The notes: generated by a model from the letters alone, not told the origin. DNA of 14,066 nt from an uncultured Clostridia bacterium (GCA_934663625.1 CAKUKP010000076.1:1-14066), one strand, 5' to 3'; shown: positions 1-7,887, counted from the stretch's first letter. Numbers and translations are program-made.

Positions 1-11
1 AAATCCCCTCC

Positions 12-2339
12 ATGTCTAACGCTTCCCATATCTATATCATTCGACATGTTGGGCGAAAATCCTTTTGGTTTTTGAGAATTTTCTTCGTTGGCGCTAGTAG
101 CGTTTCGTTTCCGTTTTCAGACATACTGACCTACGACGTGGACATTACCGATGTGGTCACGCGCATCATGCCCACCGGCGAGGACAAGGACGGCAACGTC
201 CTCTATCTTCCCGAGGGCTATGTGGATAGTCCTCACATCGGGGATTATACCCAGCCCAAATGGATACACCTGGCGGTATCCGGCGCGCGGGAAGTCACCA
301 AGGGCAAGAGCCAGGACAAGAAATCCAAGGCCCAATGCTATACCGAAATGCGGCAGGCCGCCCAGGCGGAATTCGACAAGGGCTGCGATCTGCCGACGAT
401 CACCTTAAAAGTTGACTTCATAAACTGCGCCGAGACCGAGGAATACAGGCAATACAACTTCCTGCAAAACATCTTCCTCGGGGATAGCGTCCGGGTGATT
501 GCGGGCCGGATCGGCGTCGCGATATCCATGCGCATGACGCAGTATACCTATGACTGTCTGACCCGGAAATACACCGACATGACCCTGGGTACCGTGGCCG
601 ATACCGTCGAGGGCAATATGATCTCCGCCCGGCAGCTGGGGAACGGAATCATCACCGGGGCAAAGCTAGCGATCAATTCCGTGGGTGCCGGTCAGCTGCA
701 GGACGGCTCCGTGGGATCGTTGCAGATTCAGCTGGCGGCCATCCAGGCGGCCCACATCGAGGACGCCGCCATCGGGAAGGCGCACATCCAGGAGGCGGCC
801 ATTGGCACCGCTCAGATTGAGGATCTGGCCGTGACCGGGGCGAAAATTGCCGAGGCCGCCATCGAATCCGCAAACATCGCCGAGGCGGCGATCCATACCG
901 CGCACATCAAGGACGGGGCCATTGAAACCGCCAAAATCGATGATGCCGCGATCACGACGGCGAAAATCGGGAACGCCGCCATCACGGAGGCGAAGCTCGA
1001 AGATGCCGCCGTAACCACCGCCAAGATTCATGATCTGGCTGTGGACACCGGCAAAATCGCGGACGCCGCCATCGTCGCGGCAAAAATCGCCCAGGCCGTC
1101 ATTCAATCCGGCCACATCGAGGACGCGGCCATTACCCGTGCCAAGATTGCCCTTGTGGCCGTGGATGAGGCGCGCATTGCCGACCTAGCCGTGGGCACTG
1201 CAAAAATCCATGATGCCGCCATTACGACGGCAAAGATCAACGATCTGGCCGTGACCGGCGCGAAAATCGCCAACGCCACGATCACATCGGCCAATATCAC
1301 CGACGCCACCATCGGCACGGCAAAAATCGCCCTCGGGGCGATTACCACCGCCCTGATCGAGGCGGGCGCTGTGGGAACGGCCCAAATCGCCGACGCCTCC
1401 GTCACCGACGCCAAGATTGTGGAATTGTCCGCCAATCGGATCACCACCGGAACGCTCTCCGTCGAACGGCTCATCATCGTGGGCGGCGAGAATTCCATCG
1501 TGTACACGATCAACTCTGCCAATGGGACGCCTCAGCTTTCGCAGACCACCATTGACGGCGGATCATTGACCCAGCGGAGCATTTCCGCCGACCGGATCGT
1601 GGCCGGGGCCATTACCGCCAATGAGATAGCGGCGGCAACGATTCTGGCCAATAACATCGCTGCCGGGGCGATCACCACCGACAAGCTGGCCGCCGAGGCT
1701 GTGGATGCCTCCAAGATTAAAGCCGGATCGATCACCACCAATCTGATTTCCGCCGACTTCGGGGAGAAACTCGATCTTTCCAGCAACGCCGGGATCAATC
1801 TCCGGGTGCAGACGATCAACGCCGATATTGATAAAGTCCGCAAGGCCGCCGTTTCCCAGGTGCAGGTATTGTACGCGCTCGGGGATTCAACGACGGAACC
1901 CCCGGAATCCGGCTGGCAGGCGGACGCGCCGGATTGGCAGGACGGGAAATACATGTGGCAAAAGACCGTCACCACCTATGCCAGCGGCACTACGGAGGAA
2001 TCCGATCCCACCTGCTTGGCCGGGGCGAAGGGCGAATCTGCCACGACCCTCCGGATTGATTCATCCCGGGGAACTGTATTCAAAAACAACAACGTGTCCA
2101 CCGTTCTGTCCGTCGTGATCTATCATGGGTCGCGGCGCATTACCGATCCGGCGGCGCTGCGCTCGGTATTCGGAAGCAAGGCTTATCTGCAATGGAGCTG
2201 GCAGCGGATGGATGAAGACCGATATGGCATCATCTCCGCTGATGATTCCCGGCTTTCGAACGACGGATTCTCTTTCACCTTGAGCGCGGCGGATGTGGAT
2301 ACCAAGGTGACGTTTCTCTGCGAATTGATGACTGATTAG
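12..2339 (+). CDS. Phage tail-tip / tail-associated protein with long decapeptide repeat region (5' end probably incomplete)
   Basis: Structural protein of the distal tail, probably the C-terminal part of a Tal-like (prophage endopeptidase tail) protein that contacts the host surface. Residues about 38-200 resemble the segment that follows the endopeptidase head in Clostridia phage tail-tip proteins (motifs YDVDITDVVTRIMPTG, YVDSPHIGDY, DLPTITLKVDF). Residues 204-473 are 27 tandem decapeptides of the type AAI.TAKI.D, with six more at 524-583. Residues about 618-666 form a W- and Y-rich linker module. Residues about 677-775 are an Ig-like domain related to the end of the next gene. The frame is open to the window edge and the ATG at 12 has no clear ribosome binding site. 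The first 35 residues are hydrophobic and unlike the family, and the usual roughly 300-residue head is absent. The start is therefore doubtful: the gene may enter from the left or be joined to foreign sequence near 115. The stop overlaps the next gene's Shine-Dalgarno sequence. Confidence 0.8.
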   Translation: MSNASHIYIIRHVGRKSFWFLRIFFVGASSVSFPFSDILTYDVDITDVVTRIMPTGEDKDGNVLYLPEGYVDSPHIGDYTQPKWIHLAVSGAREVTKGKSQDKKSKAQCYTEMRQAAQAEFDKGCDLPTITLKVDFINCAETEEYRQYNFLQNIFLGDSVRVIAGRIGVAISMRMTQYTYDCLTRKYTDMTLGTVADTVEGNMISARQLGNGIITGAKLAINSVGAGQLQDGSVGSLQIQLAAIQAAHIEDAAIGKAHIQEAAIGTAQIEDLAVTGAKIAEAAIESANIAEAAIHTAHIKDGAIETAKIDDAAITTAKIGNAAITEAKLEDAAVTTAKIHDLAVDTGKIADAAIVAAKIAQAVIQSGHIEDAAITRAKIALVAVDEARIADLAVGTAKIHDAAITTAKINDLAVTGAKIANATITSANITDATIGTAKIALGAITTALIEAGAVGTAQIADASVTDAKIVELSANRITTGTLSVERLIIVGGENSIVYTINSANGTPQLSQTTIDGGSLTQRSISADRIVAGAITANEIAAATILANNIAAGAITTDKLAAEAVDASKIKAGSITTNLISADFGEKLDLSSNAGINLRVQTINADIDKVRKAAVSQVQVLYALGDSTTEPPESGWQADAPDWQDGKYMWQKTVTTYASGTTEESDPTCLAGAKGESATTLRIDSSRGTVFKNNNVSTVLSVVIYHGSRRITDPAALRSVFGSKAYLQWSWQRMDEDRYGIISADDSRLSNDGFSFTLSAADVDTKVTFLCELMTD
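621..1430 (+). repeat. 27 in-frame tandem 30-bp degenerate repeats in the tail-tip gene
   Basis: From 621 to 1430 every 30 bases starts a new unit coding I/V-x-x-A-x-I-x-D/E-A-A, with no insertion or deletion, giving 27 units. Typical codon pattern is (A/G)TC or ATT, then ACG or ACC, GCC or GCG, AAA-ATC, GAC and GCC-GCC. Six further units occupy 1581-1760 on the same 30-base register. Such I/A-spaced decapeptides are common in Firmicutes phage tail proteins and probably form a trimeric fibrous or beta-helical shaft. DNA identity between units is moderate, so the tract looks old and selected rather than freshly amplified. Confidence 0.9.
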
Positions 2340-2349
2340 GAGGGCATAT

Positions 2350-3396
2350 ATGGCGATTCGCTCGGCAGACCAAATCTCGATTGTGGACATTACGGACGCT
2401 TACAGCATCATACTCACCAATGATTCCTATACTTTCCCGGGGACAACGAATGCCGCCAAGCCCGGCTCCTGCACCACACAGGTGATTGCCATGCGCGGCG
2501 CGGAGCAGATTCCCGCCACCGTTGATCTGGCGGACGTGACCAAGCCTGCGGGCATCACCGTCACGAAGGATACGGATACCGTCGCGCCGACGCTGACCAT
2601 TACGGCCAGCGCCAGCTTTGTCGCGGCGGGTGTCGTGCGCATTCCCGTCGTGGTGGACGGGGACATCACCATCAACAAAGATTTCTCCCTGGCCATCGCG
2701 TTCACCGGCGAGAAAGGCGATACCGGCGCGCATTCCAATATCTGGACGGCGACCGCCAATCCCACCACGCCGAATTATACCTTCAACATTGCCAATCTGA
2801 CCGGCCCTACCAGAACGACGCCCCAGGTCGGAGACATCGTGCTGCGCTCGGCCTATCGCTATACGATTACCTCCGTGGGCGATACCACCGTGCTGACCGG
2901 CGACCGTACATCCATCCAAGGCGCGACCGGCGCAGGCGGCATTTGGTACACCGGTACCGGCATCACCGGCACGTCTACCACAGCCACGATTTTCAGCGGA
3001 TCAGGCGTTTCCTCTGCCAAAGTCGGCGACATGTATTTGAATACGTCCACTTACAACACCTACCGATGCACGACGGCGGGCGCTCCGGCGGCGGCCAAGT
3101 GGGTGTATGTCAACAACATCAAGGGCGTGAAGGGCGATGCTGGCGACGCGGCCATTACCATGAGCGTCACCAGCAGCAACGGCACGATTTTCAAGAATTC
3201 CGCCGTGGAAACCGTCCTGACGGCCCATGTGTATCAGGGAGGTGTCGAAGTAACCGGCACCGCGCTTTCCGCCCTGGGGACGATTAAATGGTATAAGGAT
3301 GGCGCGACCACGGCGACGGCCACCGGCCAGACGCTCACCATTTCATCCGGGGATGTGACCAACAAGGCGACCTACATTGCGCAGCTGGAGGGATAA
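2350..3396 (+). CDS. Phage tail protein with C-terminal Ig-like domain
   Basis: A 348-residue structural protein, probably part of the tail tip or fibre base. The start at 2350 is supported by AGGAGG at 2338-2343, which overlaps the stop codon of the preceding gene, so the two are probably translationally coupled. Two short collagen-like stretches (GEKGDTG near residue 119 and GVKGDAGD near 259) act as linkers. Residues about 268-348 (SSNGTIFKNSAVETVL onward, ending in a TYIAQLEG strand) match in pattern the last 100 residues of the upstream tail-tip protein, which has SSRGTVFKNNNVSTVL. The composition is rich in Thr, Ala and Gly with few charges, typical of beta-rich tail proteins. I see no catalytic motif. 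The exact role within the tail is inferred from position. Confidence 0.8.
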   Translation: MAIRSADQISIVDITDAYSIILTNDSYTFPGTTNAAKPGSCTTQVIAMRGAEQIPATVDLADVTKPAGITVTKDTDTVAPTLTITASASFVAAGVVRIPVVVDGDITINKDFSLAIAFTGEKGDTGAHSNIWTATANPTTPNYTFNIANLTGPTRTTPQVGDIVLRSAYRYTITSVGDTTVLTGDRTSIQGATGAGGIWYTGTGITGTSTTATIFSGSGVSSAKVGDMYLNTSTYNTYRCTTAGAPAAAKWVYVNNIKGVKGDAGDAAITMSVTSSNGTIFKNSAVETVLTAHVYQGGVEVTGTALSALGTIKWYKDGATTATATGQTLTISSGDVTNKATYIAQLEG

Positions 3397-3398
3397 TC

Positions 3399-5471
3399 AT
3401 GGCCGTAAAATCATCCGCGACCATTACGCTCTCGGCGGTTGTGGATGTAATCGCCACGACCCGCTATTACCTGCTCCAATCCTCTACGCTGAATAAGCCC
3501 GCCAAGCCCACCACGAAACCGCCGACCGGCGGATGGACGGACACCGAGCCCGCCTATACCAGCGGCTCCACCATGAGCCTGTATATCACGGATCGGACGG
3601 ATTATTCGGACGGGACTTGGAGCTATTCCGCCGTCTCGCTTTCCTCGTCCTATGAAGCGGCCAAGGTGGCCTATAACAAGGCGACGGCGGCCCAGGGAAC
3701 CGCCGATGATACCCGGGAGGCGCTGGACAATCTCCGCGTCGGCGGGGTCAATCTTATCGAAGGCAGCGCATCCTTCCGCCTGGTCGCGGACGGCGCGGAT
3801 TCCTACTGGAACGCGGCGGATGAATTGGAGCCCGCCACGACCTATACGCTCTCCGTGAAGGAGATAACGCTTGAGGCGGGCCAGGCTGCCGGAGTGACGT
3901 GGAAGATCGTCAATCATGATACCGGCGTGCTCCATACATCCGGAATGTTGGACTTCACCTATGGCCGACAGGTGGTGCATTTCACCACGCCGGAATCCTC
4001 GGGTAACTGGTCGCTCTACCTGTACGCCGGAATCAGCGGCCAGACCACCGGCGTTACGGTCTTGTTCAAGAAGATCAAGCTGGAAGAAGGCGCGGTCTCT
4101 ACAACATGGTCTGCCGCGCCGGAGGATACCAGCGCGGCCATTTCCCACGTATCCGAGACCGTGGAGGGCCTGGACGCCGAAATGGATACCCGCGTCCGCG
4201 CGTTGATCGATTCCCTCGGCCTGTCCGAGCAATTCGCCAGCGCTTCGGATTTTCTCGCGGCCCTGGGGGAAATAGAATTGATCCGCAGCGATCTCGCCCA
4301 GCAGGATTCCAACATGACGCTGACCTATACGCGCCTCAGCCAGACCGAGGCAGGCCTGGCTCAGCTATTCTCGTCGTTCACCTTCGGCGATGATGCCGGG
4401 ACGCCGTATCTGGACATGGCGACCAGCGATTCCGCCATAAAGATGAGACTGACGAATACCCGCCTGGCATTCGTGCAAGGCGGTACCGAATTGGCGTATT
4501 TCAGCGATAACAAACTGTACGTGACCAGGTTGGAGGCCGTGCTGCAGATTTCCATAGGTACCTCGGTCAACGGGTATCTGGATATTGTCACCACGCCAAC
4601 CGGCGTCGGATTCAAATGGCGGAACCAAAGGAGGATAGAAATGCCGAATTTCATAACGACGGCAACGGAGCTGAAATACGCATCCGGCAGCTCATGGACG
4701 AGCGGCAAGGCCCGCCAGGGCGTCTATTCCGGCACCCGCTATGAAGGTGCCATCAAATTCGGCGGCCTGTCCGATCTGCCGCTGAACAACATCGAAATCT
4801 CCCAAATCCAGCTCCGCCTTACCTTCGCTCAGGCGGGCGGCGCGAGCTCGAAGTACCTGACGCTCTACAATGGCGCGTCCAATACGATCTCCGGCAGTAT
4901 CGCCTCCATGCGTGGTGCGTCCATCGGCCAGCTGTATATCACCGAGGCCTACAACCGCACCGAAACGCTGACTTTCAGCGCGAGCTCCTATGCCGCTGTG
5001 TTCAATGCCATAAAGGCGCACATCATGGCCGGGAGCCAGGTGCTTGTCATGTATGTTCCCAAAACGCGCGGCACATACGCGGGAGGATATTGTTACGACT
5101 ATCTGGGCGTGACGGCCTCCGCGTTGAACATAACTTACGAATTCCTGCAGAGCGACGGCTCCCTGGTCTCCACATCTGTTGCGGCGGGGTCGGCTGCCAA
5201 GCTGAATGTGACCGCATACAACACCACCTATACCCATAAGGTTGTGTGGAAATTCGGCAGCTATTCCAATACTCAGAATCTGGCTGCGGTACGACGAGCG
5301 CATCCTATACGATCCCGCTCTCATGGCTCAATGCCATTCCCTCCGCCACCAGCGGATCAGCGACGGTATCCCTGGAAACCATCGACACGAACGGGAATTC
5401 CCTCGGCACCTATACCTATGGCTTCACGATCACGGCACCGGCCAGCGTTGTCCCCAGCATATCCTCGGTGA
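3399..5471 (+). CDS. Phage tail fibre / receptor-binding protein, N-terminal part (frameshifted; possible fusion of two genes)
   Basis: Large tail fibre ORF of 690 codons, of which only residues 1 to about 630 make sense. GGAGGG at 3387-3392 precedes the ATG, 2 bases after the previous stop. Residues about 24-90 are a linker module (TGGWTDTEP, RTDYSDGTWSYS) related to one in the tail-tip protein. Residues about 114-260 look like a jelly-roll carbohydrate-binding domain (GGVNLIEGS; LFKKIKLEEGAVSTTWS). A helical segment follows, then a block typical of the end of Clostridia tail proteins (LAFVQGGTELAYFSDNKLYVT; GFKWRN) finishing at residue 409. Residue 415 is a Met with an excellent internal ribosome binding site. 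Residues 415 to about 583 form a second domain, homologous to the start of the 6683-7345 protein. After about 5288 the frame yields Pro/Arg-rich nonsense, while the real continuation lies in the ORF ending at 6667. Confidence 0.8.
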   Translation: MAVKSSATITLSAVVDVIATTRYYLLQSSTLNKPAKPTTKPPTGGWTDTEPAYTSGSTMSLYITDRTDYSDGTWSYSAVSLSSSYEAAKVAYNKATAAQGTADDTREALDNLRVGGVNLIEGSASFRLVADGADSYWNAADELEPATTYTLSVKEITLEAGQAAGVTWKIVNHDTGVLHTSGMLDFTYGRQVVHFTTPESSGNWSLYLYAGISGQTTGVTVLFKKIKLEEGAVSTTWSAAPEDTSAAISHVSETVEGLDAEMDTRVRALIDSLGLSEQFASASDFLAALGEIELIRSDLAQQDSNMTLTYTRLSQTEAGLAQLFSSFTFGDDAGTPYLDMATSDSAIKMRLTNTRLAFVQGGTELAYFSDNKLYVTRLEAVLQISIGTSVNGYLDIVTTPTGVGFKWRNQRRIEMPNFITTATELKYASGSSWTSGKARQGVYSGTRYEGAIKFGGLSDLPLNNIEISQIQLRLTFAQAGGASSKYLTLYNGASNTISGSIASMRGASIGQLYITEAYNRTETLTFSASSYAAVFNAIKAHIMAGSQVLVMYVPKTRGTYAGGYCYDYLGVTASALNITYEFLQSDGSLVSTSVAAGSAAKLNVTAYNTTYTHKVVWKFGSYSNTQNLAAVRRAHPIRSRSHGSMPFPPPPADQRRYPWKPSTRTGIPSAPIPMASRSRHRPALSPAYPR
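4627..4643 (+). promoter_or_regulatory. Internal ribosome binding site and ATG inside the tail fibre ORF
   Basis: AAAGGAGG at 4627-4634 is followed six bases later by an in-frame ATG at 4641. The codon directly before the Shine-Dalgarno sequence is CAA (4626-4628), one transition from TAA, and the preceding residues GFKWRN look like a natural tail-protein C-terminus. Translation from here would give a protein starting MPNFITTATELKYAS. It may be the start of a once-separate gene or a second product from the fused gene. Which one is used is inferred. Confidence 0.55.
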
Positions 5472-6667
5472 CTTCTACGCCGGTAAACAGCAATACGGTA
5501 ATCAACGGCTGGAAATACTATGTTTACGGTAAGAGCCAGGCATCCATCGCCATCAATGGAGCGGCGGGAGCTTACGGATCGACCATCAAATCATATAGCA
5601 TTGATACCAACCCCAGCATCGGCAGCAGTAGTGCGTCTACCCTGAAAACCGGTACGATAGCGAAAACCGGCACCATCACGATCACGGCGAAGGTGGTGGA
5701 TTCCCGTGGCCGGAGTGCTACCAAGTCAACCACCATCACTGTATACCAGTACGGGTTGCCTTATTTTGAGTTGATTACCGCTTACCGATGCACCAGCAAC
5801 GGAACGCGGGATGATGCCAACGGCACCTATGCCTATGTCAAGGCGGAATATGGGTGCTATACCGTCAACGGCAAGAATAGCGTTTCCGGCAAGGTTACAC
5901 TCAAGCAGGTGGGTGGCAGCTATTCGACCACATCGAATATCGTGAGCGGCACCGGCCTGATCCTCGGCGCGGGGAGCCTGGCCTCCGACGCCGCATATCA
6001 GGCCGTCATTACGCTTACGGATACCGTGGGCAGCGTCACGACGTACACAGCGGAAATTCAGTCCGCAGCCTACATCATGCACATAAAGAAGAATGGGCGC
6101 GCGGTAGGCTTCGGCATGGCTGCCGGGGAAGATGATACCATTTCCTTCGGATGGCCGGTAAAGCTGACATCGCCGCTGGAAGTCGCCCAGGGCGGAACAG
6201 GCGGCAATTCCCAGGCCACCGCCTGTGCGAACATCGGGGCCGTGAAAAAGGCCGGTGATACCATGACCGGCGACCTGCTGATCCGGACGAATCTGTATCC
6301 GTCCGTTAAGCTGACGCCCACATACAACAGCACGACCAATCAGACGGTCTTTGAAGGTTCCTATGTCGGCGCGTCATCATTCGCCGCCTGGGAGGATTCA
6401 TCCGGCAGCAACAGGCGAATGCTCGAAGTGCGCAACGCGAAATACGCGCCGAGCATGGATAACGCTGTCCTCCTGCGAACCGCTGTCAATAATTCCTGGT
6501 ATGCTTACCGCCTCTTTCACGCGGGTATGGCTACGCCCATCCCTGTCGCCAATGGCGGCACCGGAGCGGCAAACGCAAAGGCGGCGCTTACGAATCTCGG
6601 CATATTCTACGCGGATACGCTGCCTTCCAGCGGAACGGACGGACAAATATGCCTGGTGCCGGTATGA
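5246..6667 (+). CDS. Phage tail fibre / receptor-binding protein, C-terminal part (DUF859-like; downstream half of frameshifted gene)
   Basis: Continuation of the fibre gene that starts at 3399, in the -1 frame. The ATG at 5246 has no ribosome binding site and its first 14 codons are out-of-frame noise. Homologous-looking sequence begins at about 5288 (GTTSASYTIPLSW). Residues about 15-290 have beta-rich repeats and the phrase FGMAAGEDDTISFGWPVKL, typical of siphovirus receptor-binding proteins of the DUF859 type. Next comes a phage fibre repeat (VAQGGTGG...ANIGAVKKAGDTM), a short beta domain, and a second fibre repeat (VANGGTGAANAKAALTNLGI) at the end. The protein should sit at the tip of the fibre or baseplate and touch the cell surface. 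With the upstream half the intact protein would be about 1,090 residues. Whether this half is translated on its own is unknown. Confidence 0.75.
   Translation: MEIRQLFQYSESGCGTTSASYTIPLSWLNAIPSATSGSATVSLETIDTNGNSLGTYTYGFTITAPASVVPSISSVTSTPVNSNTVINGWKYYVYGKSQASIAINGAAGAYGSTIKSYSIDTNPSIGSSSASTLKTGTIAKTGTITITAKVVDSRGRSATKSTTITVYQYGLPYFELITAYRCTSNGTRDDANGTYAYVKAEYGCYTVNGKNSVSGKVTLKQVGGSYSTTSNIVSGTGLILGAGSLASDAAYQAVITLTDTVGSVTTYTAEIQSAAYIMHIKKNGRAVGFGMAAGEDDTISFGWPVKLTSPLEVAQGGTGGNSQATACANIGAVKKAGDTMTGDLLIRTNLYPSVKLTPTYNSTTNQTVFEGSYVGASSFAAWEDSSGSNRRMLEVRNAKYAPSMDNAVLLRTAVNNSWYAYRLFHAGMATPIPVANGGTGAANAKAALTNLGIFYADTLPSSGTDGQICLVPV
5275..5296 (+). other. One-base frameshift site in the tail fibre gene
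   Basis: Coding sense switches from the frame of the 3399 start to the -1 frame within about 20 bases. Reading CTG GCT GCG and then re-using one G to read GGT ACG ACG AGC restores a continuous protein (NLAAGTTSASY). The simplest cause is loss of one G in the GCGG run at 5286-5289. No classical X-XXY-YYZ slippery heptamer or obvious pseudoknot is visible, so programmed frameshifting is not well supported. Confidence 0.75.
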
Positions 6668-6682
6668 TGGGAGCGTGATTCA

Positions 6683-7345
6683 ATGGCGGAAACCTTTACC
6701 GCGACGGCCAATAATAACTCCACCATTGGCTTCGCGCTTTATGGATCAACGACCTGGAACAAGGGATCTTCCAACGGCGCGTGTCAGGGAGCCTACCAGG
6801 GCACCACCGCCGCGAAATCCCGCGTCGGCGTGATGATCTTTGCCAATGCCGGAACGACGCTCAAGGGAAAAGTCATTCAGCAGATTGTCTTTTCCATTAC
6901 CTGCTCCGGCGCTGGATCGGGCAGCAGTTCCAAGGTGCTGACCTTTCATCAGGCGGCCCACCAGACGGTATCGTCCGGCTATAAGGGATCGGATATGGTT
7001 GGGGCTACGCTGGGAACGCTGACCGGCAAATTCTACAACAATACCGCGTCCCATACGCTGAACGCCTCGACGAATGCCGCCTTCTTCAATGCGCTGGCGT
7101 CATACCTCTCCGCCGGGAATCAGGCCCTCGTCGTGTACAACGGGGAAACATCATCCAGCAGCGGCTATTCGACCAACTACGCCCGAATCACCAGCATCAC
7201 GATCACGGTAACTTATGTGGCCGCCACGGTATGGTACCGCAATGGCAGCACCTGGAAACAATGCGCCGTTTACTACCGGCTGAACGGCGCATGGGTACAG
7301 GTTGCTCCGTACTACAACAGCGGCGGCACATGGAAACGAGTTTAG
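6683..7345 (+). CDS. Small tail fibre-associated protein with head domain and WY-rich tail
   Basis: A 220-residue protein just downstream of the fibre gene, preceded by a modest GGGAG at about 6669. Residues about 1-175 align in pattern with the internal domain at 4641-5146. Shared phrases are QGxYQGT, a QI-x-x-S/T-x-T strand, SSKxLT, GAxxGxL, a LxxSAS-like strand, N-A-x-FNAL, AGxQxLVxY and a final ITxxY. Residues about 180-220 contain aromatic repeats (WYRNGSTWKQ, YYRLNGAWVQ, YYNSGGTWKRV) of the kind found at the ends of phage surface-binding proteins. It is probably an accessory receptor-binding or fibre-tip protein. A strong terminator follows, so it ends the tail transcript. Confidence 0.7.
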   Translation: MAETFTATANNNSTIGFALYGSTTWNKGSSNGACQGAYQGTTAAKSRVGVMIFANAGTTLKGKVIQQIVFSITCSGAGSGSSSKVLTFHQAAHQTVSSGYKGSDMVGATLGTLTGKFYNNTASHTLNASTNAAFFNALASYLSAGNQALVVYNGETSSSSGYSTNYARITSITITVTYVAATVWYRNGSTWKQCAVYYRLNGAWVQVAPYYNSGGTWKRV

Positions 7346-7359
7346 CGGCATCCGGAATC

Positions 7360-7387
7360 AAGCGCTTTCTGCGGAAGGCGCTTTTTT
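7360..7387 (+). terminator. Rho-independent terminator after the tail genes
   Basis: AAGCGCTTTC pairs with GAAGGCGCTT (one G.U pair, loop TGCG), giving a 10-bp stem followed by six T. It lies 15 bases after the tail gene stop and before the holin, so lysis genes need read-through or antitermination unless another promoter serves them. I see no convincing promoter in the 69-base gap. Confidence 0.85.
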
Positions 7388-7414
7388 CAATATCAATAAG
7401 AATGGAGGATCAAA

Positions 7415-7855
7415 ATGCGAGATTTCACTATCGACCTGATCTGGACGAAAATCCAGATTGCCGTGGCGGCCCTGGGCGGCTGGCTCGGCTATTTCTTGGG
7501 AGGGGTTGACGGCTTGCTGATTGCGCTCATCATTTTCATGGCGCTGGATTACATTATCGGCCTCATGTGCGCCATCGTGGATAAAAAGCTGTCCTCTGCG
7601 GTTGGCTTTCGGGGCATCTGCAAGAAGGTACTTATCCTGATGCTGGTGGGCGTGGCGAATATCCTGGATATTCATGTCGTGGGCCAGGGCTCCGCGCTGC
7701 GCGGCGCGGTCATTGCCTTTTATCTCTCCAACGAGGGATTGAGCCTTCTGGAAAACGCGGCTTACATCGGCCTGCCGATTCCCGACAAGCTGCGGGAAAT
7801 CCTGGCTCAGCTGCACAATCGCAAGGACAAGAACGACCAGGGCGACGCCGATTGA
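7415..7855 (+). CDS. Phage holin (family 4 / toxin-secretion-lysis type)
   Basis: A 146-residue inner-membrane protein expected to form lesions that release the endolysin at the end of infection. Hydrophobic segments lie at about residues 14-30, 33-54 and 70-87, with a further amphipathic stretch at 96-115. The pattern (I-x-x-A-L-G-G-W-L-G-Y-F-L-G-G-x-D near the start, MALDYIIGL, SSAVGFRGICKKVLIL) matches Bacillota phage holins of the PF05105 family, and the length is typical. The C-terminus is charged (HNRKDKNDQGDAD), as is usual for the cytoplasmic tail. GGAGG at 7403-7407 sets the start. The endolysin follows after 32 bases, which completes the lysis cassette. Confidence 0.9.
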   Translation: MRDFTIDLIWTKIQIAVAALGGWLGYFLGGVDGLLIALIIFMALDYIIGLMCAIVDKKLSSAVGFRGICKKVLILMLVGVANILDIHVVGQGSALRGAVIAFYLSNEGLSLLENAAYIGLPIPDKLREILAQLHNRKDKNDQGDAD

Positions 7856-7887
7856 GCGCCGCCCTATAATAATGGAGGTATGAGAAT

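Noticed and set aside
100..121. Pyrimidine-rich stretch ending in CAG at the composition break, resembling a eukaryotic 3' splice site
   Set aside because: The context is a bacterial phage gene. No branch-point or 5' splice evidence is available, and a junction or assembly artefact is simpler.
666..1522. Long minus-strand ORFs (up to 149 codons) opposite the tail repeat tract
   Set aside because: They mirror the 30-base repeat register on the other strand, encode low-complexity repeats, lack ribosome binding sites and overlap a well-supported plus-strand gene.
5280..5296. Programmed -1 ribosomal frameshift in the fibre gene
   Set aside because: There is no slippery heptamer and no evident stimulatory stem-loop or pseudoknot. 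A one-base deletion or sequencing error explains it better.
7852..7870. TATAAT before the endolysin as a separate promoter
   Set aside because: No acceptable -35 hexamer lies 15-19 bases upstream, and the endolysin is closely spaced behind the holin.
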